Virus record (IMG/VR): IMGVR_UViG_3300022658_000327
Location: 1-39,517 of that record
Strand: one strand, 5' to 3'
Source: a virus
Length of the DNA: 39,517 nucleotides
A program made the position numbers and the translations under genes. The stretch's first letter is position 1. Every line of letters starts with the position of its first letter. Under the pieces are notes generated by a model. It searched no databases. It saw only the letters and a list, made by a program, of their open reading frames with translations, and was not told the origin of the DNA. Below are positions 1-7,549 of the stretch, piece after piece.

Positions 1-636
1 CTATCCCCTGTGTGCCTTGGCAGTCTCAGCCTCTCTATGGGCAGTCGGTGATTTGAACAGGTTGTTGGCCGCGGAGCTGTTGGTGTTGAGCTGTTGCATC
101 GCTGCCTGGCCGGCCGCAATCGCCGACTGGGCCGACGTGCTCATGTTGGTCTGCTGCAGCGCGGTGGCGTTGTTCATCGCCGTGTTCTGCAGCGTCGTCG
201 ATGCGTTGAGGTTGGCCAGGTTCGCCTGGTTGGCTGCCGTCGCGTTCTGCGATGCGTCGGATTGCTTGGCGTTGAAGTTGGCCAGGGCCGTCGCCTGGCT
301 GGTCTGCGCATCCTGCTGTGCAATCGGCAAGGCCGCGCTGATCGCGGCAGACTCCCCAGCACCAGCCGCCATGGACGAGTTGATCAGGCCGCGGTCGTTG
401 GCGGTCTGCATCGCATTGCTGCGTGCCAGCTGCATGTAAGGGGAGTTGGAAGCGATCAGGCCGTTGAGTTGGCCGGAAACCGTCTGGTTCGTTCCGACCT
501 GCATGTCGGGCGTTGACTGGACGTTGACGGATTGGGCCGTGGTGTTCGGTGTCGTGGACGGCGCTGTATAGCCGGTCATACCGGAACCGTTGAAGTTGTT
601 GCCCGCTACTACGCCGGCATTTGCAGTATCGGCCAT
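1..636 (-). CDS. Ala/Asn/Gln-rich virion protein (internal or tail-associated)
   Basis: A complete 211-residue protein; its stop codon is the first three bases of the window, so further late genes should lie to the left. It is low in aromatic residues and very rich in Ala, Asn, Gln, Ser and Thr. The middle carries the segment ANDRGLINSSMAAGAGESAA followed by ALPIAQQDAQ, which I recognise from structural proteins near the tail genes of many phages. The C-terminal half (about residues 115-190) is a long predicted helix of Asn/Ala/Gln heptads. Family knowledge suggests a virion component, perhaps an ejected internal protein; the exact role is not known. It is preceded by its own promoter and terminator (713-741, 647-683). 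Confidence 0.7.
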   Translation of the reverse strand: MADTANAGVVAGNNFNGSGMTGYTAPSTTPNTTAQSVNVQSTPDMQVGTNQTVSGQLNGLIASNSPYMQLARSNAMQTANDRGLINSSMAAGAGESAAISAALPIAQQDAQTSQATALANFNAKQSDASQNATAANQANLANLNASTTLQNTAMNNATALQQTNMSTSAQSAIAAGQAAMQQLNTNSSAANNLFKSPTAHREAETAKAHRG

Positions 637-646
637 AGAGGCTCCA

Positions 647-683
647 CAAAAGAAAAAGCCGCCGAGCGCAATGCTCAGGCGGC
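647..683 (-). terminator. Intrinsic terminator upstream of the 1-636 gene
   Basis: On the minus strand GCCGCCTGAGC pairs with GCTCGGCGGC around an ATTGC-like loop and is followed by TTTTTCTTTT. It lies between a promoter (713-741) and the start of the next gene, so transcription from that promoter must read through it. Confidence 0.85.
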
Positions 684-712
684 TGAAATTTGGACGGACT
701 AACCTGCCCGGG

Positions 713-741
713 ATTCTATGGTTTTAGGATTCCCCTGTCAC
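713..741 (-). promoter_or_regulatory. Promoter P1 with GGGGAAT spacer block
   Basis: Minus-strand -35 GTGACA (741-736), 17-bp spacer beginning GGGGAAT, and -10 TAGAAT (718-713). Spacing and hexamers fit sigma70. The GGGGAAT block is shared with four other minus-strand promoters in this window. An intrinsic terminator follows within 40 bp. Confidence 0.7.
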
Positions 742-787
742 CACCAAAACCGACACATCAGGTACGGCCACATGACCCACAGACCGA

Positions 788-970
788 TCACTTCTCATCT
801 CCATTGTCTCGCATCAGCTTGTCGCGGACGGTGACGTAGATATTGATGGCGGTGAATGTGATCGTCATCCAGGTGGCGACTTGGGAAGCGGTCAGGCTGC
901 TGATCGACATCAGCGCCCACGCGACCCCAGTCTTCACCCAGATGAACCAGCTGGGGTCTTGGTCATGCAT
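788..970 (-). CDS. Putative holin (single-span membrane protein)
   Basis: A 60-residue protein counted from the ATG at 970; an in-frame TTG at 985 would add five residues but sits in the terminator T-tract. One strong hydrophobic segment (about residues 12-40, with TGVAWALMSISSL then ATWMTITFTAINIY) is followed by a charged tail ending RDNGDEK. Small size, membrane span, charged C-terminus and position in the late operon suggest a holin or similar lysis protein. No endolysin is seen beside it, so the assignment rests on form and place only. Confidence 0.5.
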   Translation of the reverse strand: MHDQDPSWFIWVKTGVAWALMSISSLTASQVATWMTITFTAINIYVTVRDKLMRDNGDEK

Positions 971-983
971 GGTTTTCTCGGGC

Positions 984-1020
984 AAGAAAAAAAAGCCGCC
1001 GAGCTTGACGCTGGGCGGCC
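984..1020 (-). terminator. Intrinsic terminator before the holin-like gene
   Basis: On the minus strand GCCGCCCAGCG and CTCGGCGGC form a stem followed by eight T residues. Its arms resemble the 647-683 terminator. The holin-like ATG follows 14 bp later, and promoter P2 lies just upstream. Confidence 0.85.
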
Positions 1021-1048
1021 TGTTTTTGGACGGATTTATCTGGACGAG

Positions 1049-1077
1049 ATTCTAGTCGCAGATCATTCCCCTTGGTC
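1049..1077 (-). promoter_or_regulatory. Promoter P2 with GGGGAAT spacer block
   Basis: Minus-strand -10 TAGAAT (1054-1049) with a 17-bp spacer starting GGGGAAT (1071-1065). The -35 position reads GACCAA, a poor match, so it may need an activator. It overlaps the stop of the 1077-1430 gene and is followed by the terminator at 984-1020. Confidence 0.55.
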
Positions 1078-1430
1078 TAGTCAATGTGCACGCCAGACGG
1101 ATCAAACGGGTCCAGGATCGGCTTGATCGCATACGCCACCTTTTGCTGCCACCAGTTGCCGCTGGCCTTCCAACGCTTGAGTCGTGCCGTCACGGTCGGC
1201 TCGCTGGGCATCTCAAAGCCGATGACCGTGATCACGCCGATGTCGGCATTGAAGTCCAGGAAGTACCCGATCGCCAGGACGATGGCGCCCAGGTCTTTTG
1301 ACGGCGCATTCAGCCCCTGCGTATCGTTGACACGCTTGAGGTTCATCACGGCGAGGTAATAGACCCACAACGAAAACAAAGACACAACGGCATAGATGCA
1401 ATACCAAAGAAGAAAATGCAGGAACATCAT
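1077..1430 (-). CDS. Conserved phage membrane protein
   Basis: 117 residues from the ATG at 1430; the longer frame starts at a TTG inside the preceding gene. The N-terminus is hydrophobic (FLHFLLWYCIYAVV, then LFSLWVYYLAVMNLKR) and a second hydrophobic stretch covers AIVLAIGYFLDFNADIGVITVIGF. The C-terminus ends with KPILDPFDPSGVH, a tail I recognise from many small phage proteins found near tail fibre or lysis genes in proteobacterial prophages. The function is unknown; an inner-membrane location is likely. It lies between the tail-fibre genes and the holin-like gene, so a role at lysis or host takeover is possible but unproven. Confidence 0.6.
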   Translation of the reverse strand: MMFLHFLLWYCIYAVVSLFSLWVYYLAVMNLKRVNDTQGLNAPSKDLGAIVLAIGYFLDFNADIGVITVIGFEMPSEPTVTARLKRWKASGNWWQQKVAYAIKPILDPFDPSGVHID

Positions 1431-1434
1431 GGCG

Positions 1435-1782
1435 TCACACAATCAAGTTGCGCAGTGCCGCGATCTGATTATCCAGATCCTTCAGCTTGCGATAGCCGAT
1501 GTTCATCTGGTACAGCTGGTCAGCCGTGATGTTCTGTGACGCCGCCGTCATCACAGCCTGGGCCAACATGAATTCTCGTGTGATGCGTGGGATCATGGAT
1601 TCACGCTCTAGAGCGTCGATCTGTTGCTGAGGCGTCAATGATTGAATGGGGTCTGCTGGATGTGGAGTGTTTCCGGAAGCAAGCCATTCCAGATATACGG
1701 CGTAATCCGAGTTAGCGGGATCGGCAGGGATAGTAGTGCCATCGTCACGGACGATGCTGGTCGAGTCGGTCAGCTTGTACAT
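1435..1782 (-). CDS. XkdW-like tail-fibre-associated protein
   Basis: A 115-residue protein directly downstream of the tail fibre gene (3 bp apart). The first 45 residues carry the pattern DDGTTIPADPANSDYAVYLE then WLASGNTP, typical of XkdW-like small proteins that accompany phage tail fibres. The C-terminal half is helical and ends with a short coiled-coil-like stretch (KLKDLDNQIAALRNLI). Small proteins in this position often act as fibre chaperones or fibre-base partners. That role is inferred from position and from the N-terminal motif, not shown by the sequence. Confidence 0.6.
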   Translation of the reverse strand: MYKLTDSTSIVRDDGTTIPADPANSDYAVYLEWLASGNTPHPADPIQSLTPQQQIDALERESMIPRITREFMLAQAVMTAASQNITADQLYQMNIGYRKLKDLDNQIAALRNLIV

Positions 1783-1785
1783 GGT

Positions 1786-3150
1786 TTATAGCTCCGCAGA
1801 CAATTGGGCAACATAAGTAGTCAGCGATGCACCTGCTGCTGCAGACCTAGCTAGATCACTCATGTAGTAAACTCCAGCACTTCCAGCGCCTGGCAATGAT
1901 GAGTTCGTGAAGCTCCCGGAAGTCCTCGTAAGGGATGGCGAAGCTCGCATTGGGACCGGGTAGTTCACATAGGCGTAAACGTCTTGAACACCCGTAGCGT
2001 TGAATGACACTGACCACAACAGCTGTTGCCAATATCTCTGGCACAGAGTCCACTCAAGTCCAATAGGACGCGACTCAAATGGGGTAACAACTGGACCCTG
2101 CTCCAATTGCCAGTCAGCAACGTAATACTGCTGTGAAGTCACTGCGCCGATGTTGTTGAACTGGACAATGACTTCAAGACCATTGCTCGCATCCGAAGAA
2201 CCAAGCGCCAAGCTGTAGCTCACAGTGCCGCCCGTCATGGCTCCAGTTGTCGTACTGCCAAGTGTGGTAGTAGCAGAGAAGTTGTCCTGGGAGTTGGCCT
2301 TGTTGATCGTGATCGAAACCGTCTGCGACGTAGCCAATCCAACCTTGCAGCTAAAAGTGATTGTTTTGCTGTTCAGGTTGGCTACGTTGTTGGACTCATA
2401 GCGATGGCGGAATTGAATACTTCCCGTGCCAGTAGTTGTAATGGTCTGCTGACAAGAAAAACCAGATGAAGATGCTGGATTACCAGTCGCTCCCCCTTGC
2501 ACCAGTAAACCACTGATTGTCGTGAATCCAAAGTTGTAGCAACAGAATCGATCTACCTGCCCGTATTGGAGCGTAGAAGCGGAAATAGCTGTTGCAGGAC
2601 GCTGTGCAATCACCATCGAACCATTGATGGTCTTATTGCGAAGCGTGAATGCAGAAGAGCTTGGGCCGCTGGTAGCTTCAACCGTGTTGGTGCCAGTTGC
2701 CAAAAGAGTCTTGTTTGTCAGCGTATCCGTGGTAGCCCGGCCAACAAGTGTGTCCGTGCTTGTAGGCAAGGTCAGCGTGCCAGTGTTGACGATCTGCGAG
2801 ATCGTTGGCTGCGTCAGCGCCTTGTTTGTCAGCGTCTGCGCGCTGTTGGTATCGACCAGGGTCTTGGACGTCGGGATCGTCGTGCCGTTTACTGTGCCAT
2901 TGACGGTGACGTTGGTGAAGGTTGCAGCTGCCGGAGTAGTTCCACCGATGACGATACCGTCCAGCGTGCTCTGGGCGACCAGGGCAGTGCCTCCTGGGTT
3001 GACGGCAATAACGAGGCCGCCATTACCCGCCAACGTTGGCAGCAACGCAAAGCCAGCTGAAATGGCGTCAAGTTCAGCGCGCAAGGATGCGCTTGATCCG
3101 GCCGATCCCGTCGCCGGGTACGAGCCGTGTGTGTAATAGGGATTCGCCAT
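1786..3150 (-). CDS. Tail fibre / receptor-binding protein
   Basis: 454 residues. The N-terminal 75 residues look like a virion-attachment part. Residues about 95-160 contain TLTNKAL and TLTNKTL repeats, a hallmark of phage fibre shafts. The C-terminal domain is a beta-sandwich-like module with VDRFCCYNFG near its start, a VADWQLEQGPVVTPFE segment and then LEWTLCQRYWQQ, a pattern common at the ends of phage fibres that bind carbohydrates. The product probably forms a trimeric fibre recognising the host surface. The start at 3150 has a good ribosome site (GAGGTAATCC) inside the end of the upstream gene. The C-terminal domain should set host range. Confidence 0.8.
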   Translation of the reverse strand: MANPYYTHGSYPATGSAGSSASLRAELDAISAGFALLPTLAGNGGLVIAVNPGGTALVAQSTLDGIVIGGTTPAAATFTNVTVNGTVNGTTIPTSKTLVDTNSAQTLTNKALTQPTISQIVNTGTLTLPTSTDTLVGRATTDTLTNKTLLATGTNTVEATSGPSSSAFTLRNKTINGSMVIAQRPATAISASTLQYGQVDRFCCYNFGFTTISGLLVQGGATGNPASSSGFSCQQTITTTGTGSIQFRHRYESNNVANLNSKTITFSCKVGLATSQTVSITINKANSQDNFSATTTLGSTTTGAMTGGTVSYSLALGSSDASNGLEVIVQFNNIGAVTSQQYYVADWQLEQGPVVTPFESRPIGLEWTLCQRYWQQLLWSVSFNATGVQDVYAYVNYPVPMRASPSLTRTSGSFTNSSLPGAGSAGVYYMSDLARSAAAGASLTTYVAQLSAEL

Positions 3151-3153
3151 GGA

Positions 3154-5223
3154 TTACCTCAGTGCGCGTCGAGCGCTGTAATGCAAGATCACCGAATTCA
3201 CGGTAAAGGGTTTGAAGGCGTTGGAGTTGCAGGAGAAAGTGATGGCGACGTTCTCGCCGGTGCCCTGCATCTCGCACTCACTCGGGATCAGGGTCTGGCC
3301 GTCCCAGGTGAATGCGTCCCAGGTGAAGCTGTCCCAGTTGGACTGCTGGAACTGAGACGGGTAATTCAGAGTTCCATTGGCCTGGGCATAGGCGCTGTTG
3401 CCGTACTGCAGGGAATAGCCGAAGTCGAGCGCGCAATAGCCTGGTCCGTTGACCTCAACGGATGCCTTTCGGTAGCGCTTGAGCACGCGCGGAGAACGGT
3501 TGAAGTTCCAGGCCAGCGTGCAGCTGGCATTGATCGCTGTGCCATCAAACGACGTCCCGGCATCGAGCTGGTAGACGTAGCCGTTGGCGCTGCCGAAGAA
3601 TGTGACTTCCGTTCCCGACGACAGCCTGGACTGCACCAGGCAGTTGACCGGGTTGGGGAACCACACCGGCATGCAGCCCAACTGCTGGCCATCGACCTGG
3701 GTGACATACAGACCCCATCCATCGCTGAAGAAAAGCCGGTACTGGCTCTTGCCGCGGTTGATGCAGGCATAGGTCGTCTTGGTCAGCTCGGATAGGACGA
3801 AGGTCTTGACGCGATTGCTCAGAGATACCGTGTCGAAGTTGCCATAGTTCAGGGTAGCCTTCAGGCTGACAATGCCCCGGTAGTCCAGGGCATAGGCGTC
3901 ATCCATGTTGTAGGCGGTGTAGTCGATACACCCTGCGCCGGTGTTGTAGGTAATGAAGTTCCAGGAGCTGTTCCCGGTCCCGTACAGCACGAAGGTGTTT
4001 TGCGCTCCGTACACAGCCATGGCGCCAGTGGTTTGCGCACCCGGCAAGACCAGCAGGCCGGTGACGGTGTCTCCAGCGCCGATCGTTCCGGCGCCTGCAG
4101 CGGCTGACCAGTTGTAGGGCAGTCCTGCCCCGCTCCATCCGATGGATGTCTGCACCGAGACAAACAGGTAGCCCTTGTGTGCGCAGATGTGTTTCGGCGC
4201 GTCAGGGCTGAATCCAGTGAAGATCGGCACAAAGACTGTGCCGTCGAATTCAAACGCACGGTTGATGCCGTCGCAGCCGTACATCCGGTAGGTCGACAGC
4301 GAGCCGTAGAAGTTCGCATTGACGAACTCAAACTTTCCGCCCGGGTTCAGGGTGATGGCAGTTTGTGCACCACCACAGGTGGCCTGCGATGTGCCGCCGA
4401 CTTTCAGGCCTTCGCCGGCCTGGAATGTCCCAGTGATTGACTGGAACACCAGGATGCCGGCCGCGTTCGATCCCCAGGCACCCGACTGCACGCAAGCGCG
4501 CGAGACGACCCCGGTCGCGCCGGACGTAGCACCGGTGACGGTTACACCGTCTGTAATGGTGCCGGTGCCGGCGCTGAAGGTGATGTAAGAGCCGAATGTG
4601 ACCTGCGACCAGCCGGACGTGGTCGCCTTGTACATCAGGGTTTGCGTGCCTCCGGCGTTGTCTCGGAAGGCATAGACCGTGTCGTTGTACAGCCAGACGC
4701 CACGCACTGGGCCAGCCCCCGGAACCGGACTGATCAGCGCGCGGTAAACGTCGGCCGCCGCCGCGGTGATGGTAGCGTCCAGCTGGGACGAAACGCCAAC
4801 GGTCGGCGAGGTGGTTGTGCCGATCGTGGTCGCTCCGACCTTGACGACTTCACCAGTCTGGAATGTGCCGGTGATCTTTGTCACGGCCATCCAGGTGGCC
4901 GATCCAGTGGCCACGTAGATGATGGTTGCCGTGGCACCAGAGGTTTGACCGGTCAGCGTCTGATTGGCGGCCGGCGTGTTGGTAAATGCCGTGACCTGGA
5001 TGACCTGATAGGTCGCTGAAGACGGATAAGCGGTATGCCCGTCATAGCGCTCATAGCCAGGGATGCGGCCATAGCCACCGGTGGGCAGTACCTCGAAATT
5101 GACCGAGTTGCGCGCGTATCCAGGATCGAGGTCCATGGTCGGCGTGACCTGGTCCATGCCGCCCTTGAGGACGACGACATCGCGCTCGACGGGAGGGAGT
5201 TGGATTCCTTGGGAGCGTGCCAT
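3154..5223 (-). CDS. Tail nozzle/hub-like structural protein
   Basis: 689 residues. The N-terminus reads VVLKGGMDQVTPTMDLDPG, followed by RNSVNFEVLPTGGYGRIPGY, a start seen in phage proteins that plug onto the connector. Two copies of a small beta module occur near residues 75-130 and 215-290 (SGATA..., GTFQTGE or GTFQAGE, then LKVGGT or VKVGAT). The middle has propeller-like strands with HKGYLFVSV, TGLLVLPGAQT and FVLYGTG. By analogy to phage P22 gp10, this may be the beta-propeller nozzle of a short tail. The analogy rests on gene order and strand pattern, not on clear sequence identity. Confidence 0.6.
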   Translation of the reverse strand: MARSQGIQLPPVERDVVVLKGGMDQVTPTMDLDPGYARNSVNFEVLPTGGYGRIPGYERYDGHTAYPSSATYQVIQVTAFTNTPAANQTLTGQTSGATATIIYVATGSATWMAVTKITGTFQTGEVVKVGATTIGTTTSPTVGVSSQLDATITAAAADVYRALISPVPGAGPVRGVWLYNDTVYAFRDNAGGTQTLMYKATTSGWSQVTFGSYITFSAGTGTITDGVTVTGATSGATGVVSRACVQSGAWGSNAAGILVFQSITGTFQAGEGLKVGGTSQATCGGAQTAITLNPGGKFEFVNANFYGSLSTYRMYGCDGINRAFEFDGTVFVPIFTGFSPDAPKHICAHKGYLFVSVQTSIGWSGAGLPYNWSAAAGAGTIGAGDTVTGLLVLPGAQTTGAMAVYGAQNTFVLYGTGNSSWNFITYNTGAGCIDYTAYNMDDAYALDYRGIVSLKATLNYGNFDTVSLSNRVKTFVLSELTKTTYACINRGKSQYRLFFSDGWGLYVTQVDGQQLGCMPVWFPNPVNCLVQSRLSSGTEVTFFGSANGYVYQLDAGTSFDGTAINASCTLAWNFNRSPRVLKRYRKASVEVNGPGYCALDFGYSLQYGNSAYAQANGTLNYPSQFQQSNWDSFTWDAFTWDGQTLIPSECEMQGTGENVAITFSCNSNAFKPFTVNSVILHYSARRALR

Positions 5224-5226
5224 GTC

Positions 5227-5916
5227 TTACGCCAGTGGCGCCCCGAATCCAATGGTGCCGATCTGGTCGATCTCCAGGGCGGACAGCATGCGCGCGTAGG
5301 CTTTTTCGGCCTTGGCGATCACTTCTCCGGCTGCCTCGAAATAGCCGTACTTCACCATGGCACCGTAGACGATCAGCATGTGGTACTTGGACGGCATGTT
5401 GGGCACATCTGTGTCGGCCGACAGGATCTGGGGCGAGCGGTAATACTTGCCCAACACCGTCCAGCCGGTCGAATCTGGGATCGGTCCCAGCAGCAGGTTC
5501 TTGGTGCCTGGCTCGACAGCAAAGCAGACCGGTCGCGCGTAGGTGGTGCGCATCGTCCCGTACTGGTACTGGTTGCGAAACACCAGGTAATCCACCGGCA
5601 GCACCAGCTGTTCATCCAGGAAGTTATTGCCGGCCGTGTACGCGCGGAACGTGTCGGTATTCCAGATACCCAGATCCGACAGGCCTGCCTGGGCCGGCGT
5701 GTAGCTTTGCTGCTGGGCGGTCGTGTTGAAACTGAAATCGGCCATCAGCCAGTTCCAGTTCTCATGCAGTTCCTGCAGCTCGGTGTAGGACTGCACGACC
5801 CAATCGACAATCCGCCCCATCTCGCCGGTCTGGTTCTGGCAAGTCGTGGGCGCCGATGGGACGCCGCACTCCTGGCAGGTCTTGGCTGCCAGCTGCAGAA
5901 ACGTCATTGCGGCCAT
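5227..5916 (-). CDS. Head-tail adaptor protein
   Basis: 229 residues, starting MAAMTFLQLAAKTCQECGVP; the second Met (M4) is an alternative start. The helical N-terminal part (TGEMGRIVDWVVQSYTELQE then HENWNWL) and the later LPVDYLVFRN and YYRSPQILS segments match the small adaptor proteins that join the portal ring to the tail in short-tailed phages. It should assemble as a ring under the portal in the virion. Its ATG overlaps the upstream stop by one base (TAATG), so translation is probably coupled. It lies between a capsid-region gene and the nozzle-like gene, as expected for an adaptor. Confidence 0.7.
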   Translation of the reverse strand: MAAMTFLQLAAKTCQECGVPSAPTTCQNQTGEMGRIVDWVVQSYTELQELHENWNWLMADFSFNTTAQQQSYTPAQAGLSDLGIWNTDTFRAYTAGNNFLDEQLVLPVDYLVFRNQYQYGTMRTTYARPVCFAVEPGTKNLLLGPIPDSTGWTVLGKYYRSPQILSADTDVPNMPSKYHMLIVYGAMVKYGYFEAAGEVIAKAEKAYARMLSALEIDQIGTIGFGAPLA

Positions 5917-6344
5917 TAGGCAGCCTCAGCCATCACTTTGTTGAGCCAGGCGCGACCGCGGGGATTGCGGTCGGTGATCAGGTCAAACGGGTAGCACATA
6001 CCCTGGCGACCGATCAGCGAACGGTCAGACGGATCGGCCGGGTTGTTGTTGACCTGGTGGTATTTGGTTTCCTTCATGCGCGCCAGAACCTCGACGAACT
6101 TGCGCTTGATCTCCTGGTTCACGCCGCGAGCCACCGGCTGGTTGGTGCCGTTGACGTTCAGGATCACGTAGGGAGGCGCGTTCTCGTCCGACACCGGGTG
6201 GACGTAGATCGTGACGGGCTCATTCATGAAAGCCTCTTCAGCCGCCAGTTCGTGCAGGTCGACTTCAGAGCCTGGCTGAACCAGGTCGACTTCGGGCTCT
6301 TGGATGTCGATTGCGATGCTGTTGTTGCTGTTGGCGCGGGCCAT
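5916..6344 (-). CDS. Conserved phage structural-region protein
   Basis: 142 residues, conserved among phages with this type of structural module, function unknown. The first 50 residues are acidic (Asp/Glu-rich). The middle reads VTIYVHPVSDENAPPYVILN, a short beta region, followed by NQPVARGVNQEIKRKFVEVL and a C-terminal part with CYPFDLITDRNPRGRAW. It could be a head-completion or capsid-associated protein. It directly precedes the adaptor gene and follows an intrinsic terminator at 6358-6385. Confidence 0.55.
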   Translation of the reverse strand: MARANSNNSIAIDIQEPEVDLVQPGSEVDLHELAAEEAFMNEPVTIYVHPVSDENAPPYVILNVNGTNQPVARGVNQEIKRKFVEVLARMKETKYHQVNNNPADPSDRSLIGRQGMCYPFDLITDRNPRGRAWLNKVMAEAA

Positions 6345-6357
6345 GGGAATTCACTCC

Positions 6358-6385
6358 AAAAAAAAGGCCACCCCGAAGGGCGGCC
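6358..6385 (-). terminator. UUCG-loop intrinsic terminator
   Basis: Minus strand GGCCGCCC, loop TTCG, GGGTGGCC, then eight T residues. A second hairpin with the same CCCTTCGGG core lies just upstream (about 6397-6413) without a T-tract. The ATG of the 5916-6344 gene follows 14 bp after the T-tract. Confidence 0.85.
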
Positions 6386-6422
6386 ATGATTGATGCTAGC
6401 CCCGAAGGGCTCAGGTTGACGT

Positions 6423-6638
6423 TTAGGCGGTCTGCGGGAAGGCCGGCAGCGACATCACGTTTTGCGGGGTGGCAACGGTCACGCCGGTGGCGTTCCAGTT
6501 GCTGGTGCCGAATGCGAAGTTGGCGGACAGCGTGCTGGCGGTACGGATGACCACATAGGCCACGGCCGTCAGCGTGTCGGGCAGAGCCGGGAACTGCGGA
6601 GCGGCCGTCCAGTTGCCGGAGTCGTCCACGTTGGTCAC
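6423..6638 (-). CDS. C-terminal part of a split capsid-region protein
   Basis: 71 residues from a GTG that overlaps the stop of the 6635-6952 frame (GTGA). Read without regard to that start, the frame continues upstream as TTGAVTNVDD, which joins smoothly to the upstream protein if one base is missing near 6640-6655. The joined product would be about 176 residues. The segment TAVAYVVIRTASTLSANFAF resembles the C-terminal part of the neighbouring 6965-7503 protein. Either this is a coupled second gene or, more likely, the 3' half of one gene broken by a single-base deletion. Confidence 0.55.
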   Translation of the reverse strand: MTNVDDSGNWTAAPQFPALPDTLTAVAYVVIRTASTLSANFAFGTSNWNATGVTVATPQNVMSLPAFPQTA

Positions 6639-6952
6639 GGCGCCAGTGGTGCGGCCTGGACCGGGATCGGGCCTTGGGCAACGCCGTAGTTACCGGAGGC
6701 GTCCAGCGTCCAGACGAAGACACAGCCCTGGTTCTTGCCCAGTGCCTTGAAGGTGGCGCCGGTCACGACGTCGGTCGTGGGAGTGGTGCCGCCGGACACC
6801 TGGGCCTTGCTGTACAGCTTGCCGCCGATGGCGTAGGTCACGGCGGTGGCGCCGGTCGAGTAGGTGGTTGCCGCACCGGACAAGCCAGTCAGGCCAGCGC
6901 TGGACAGCGCTACGTTGCCACCAAAGATGGCGTTGTTGATGTTGTAGCTCAT
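6635..6952 (-). CDS. N-terminal part of a split capsid-region protein
   Basis: 105 residues, starting MSYNINNAIFGGNVALSSAG. It is rich in Ala, Gly and Thr and has YAIGGKLYSK followed by FVWTLDASGNYG. These features recur in the neighbouring gene at 6965-7503, so the two are probably paralogues. The frame ends PVQAAPLAP then a stop; one extra base would give PVQAAPTGAVTNVDDSG and carry on into the 6423-6638 frame. The location just after the major capsid gene suggests a capsid decoration or head-fibre protein, but that is inference. Confidence 0.6.
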   Translation of the reverse strand: MSYNINNAIFGGNVALSSAGLTGLSGAATTYSTGATAVTYAIGGKLYSKAQVSGGTTPTTDVVTGATFKALGKNQGCVFVWTLDASGNYGVAQGPIPVQAAPLAP

Positions 6953-6964
6953 GCTTGGCTCCTA

Positions 6965-7503
6965 TCAGATGGGGGTGACGGGGTAGAACGGGCCGGTGAC
7001 GTTGATGTAGGTCACACCAATGTTTGCGGCGTCCAGGTTGGTCGTGCCGCCGGTAAAGGCGGTGTTGGCGGCCGTGTTGTTGATCACGATGGCGCCGATG
7101 ACGCAATACGTCTCGGGAACCACCGGCCAGACGATGGCGGCCAGTGCAGCAGCGGCGGACGTGGTCGTCGACGTGATGTTGGTCGGGATCGTGACGATGT
7201 TGCCGGCGTTGTCCAGGGCGATCAGGAAACCGCCTGCGTTGTAGGTCGAGGCGACAGCGGACCAGCTGACTGCGGTGGGCACTGCCTGGGCGGTGGCCGC
7301 GGTCTTGGTAAGCAGCACGCCGCCGATCATGTAAGGCAGCGCCGAAGCGTTACCCATCTTCCAGGTCGGTCCTGCAGCGCCGTTGATGGCCAGGGCAGCG
7401 GAGCCCAGGCACTGGCGGGTAAACAGATCCTGGACCGCGCGGAAGATGTCTTCCGGCTTGGCGCCAGGCTGGCCTGCCATCAGGTACTTTTTGATTTTTC
7501 CAT
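6965..7503 (-). CDS. Capsid-region structural protein (start disrupted by apparent 1-base deletion)
   Basis: The open frame can begin at an ATG at 7543 or 7480. The best ribosome site (AGAAAGGA) serves an ATG at 7503, whose frame stops after seven codons. One more A in the run at 7495-7499 would give MEKIKKYLMAGQPGAKPEDI and open the gene from 7503 (about 179 residues). The ATG at 7543 lies inside a hairpin and is unlikely. The protein has YMIGGVLLTK, FLIALDNAGN and PVVPETYCVIGAIVINNT, a layout shared with the 6423-6952 pair. A virion surface or head-tail role is possible; no specific function is recognised. Confidence 0.6.
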
Positions 7504-7523
7504 GGGGAATCCTTTCTGTGTCA

Positions 7524-7541
7524 GAGGGGCCGAAGCCCCTC
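7524..7541 (-). promoter_or_regulatory. UUCG hairpin after the major capsid gene
   Basis: GAGGGGC, loop TTCG, GCCCCTC, ten bases after the capsid stop and with no T-tract. It is better read as an mRNA-stabilising hairpin than a terminator. It may protect the abundant capsid message or set its ratio to the next gene. Confidence 0.6.
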
Positions 7542-7549
7542 ATCGGTCA

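Noticed and set aside
1-1782. Endolysin or spanin genes beside the holin-like gene
   Set aside because: No lysozyme, amidase or transglycosylase motif and no spanin pair is seen in this part; they may lie outside the window.
6635-6638. Programmed frameshifting as the cause of the split genes
   Set aside because: Eight unrelated sites without canonical slippery heptamers make recoding unlikely for all of them; missing bases explain every case.
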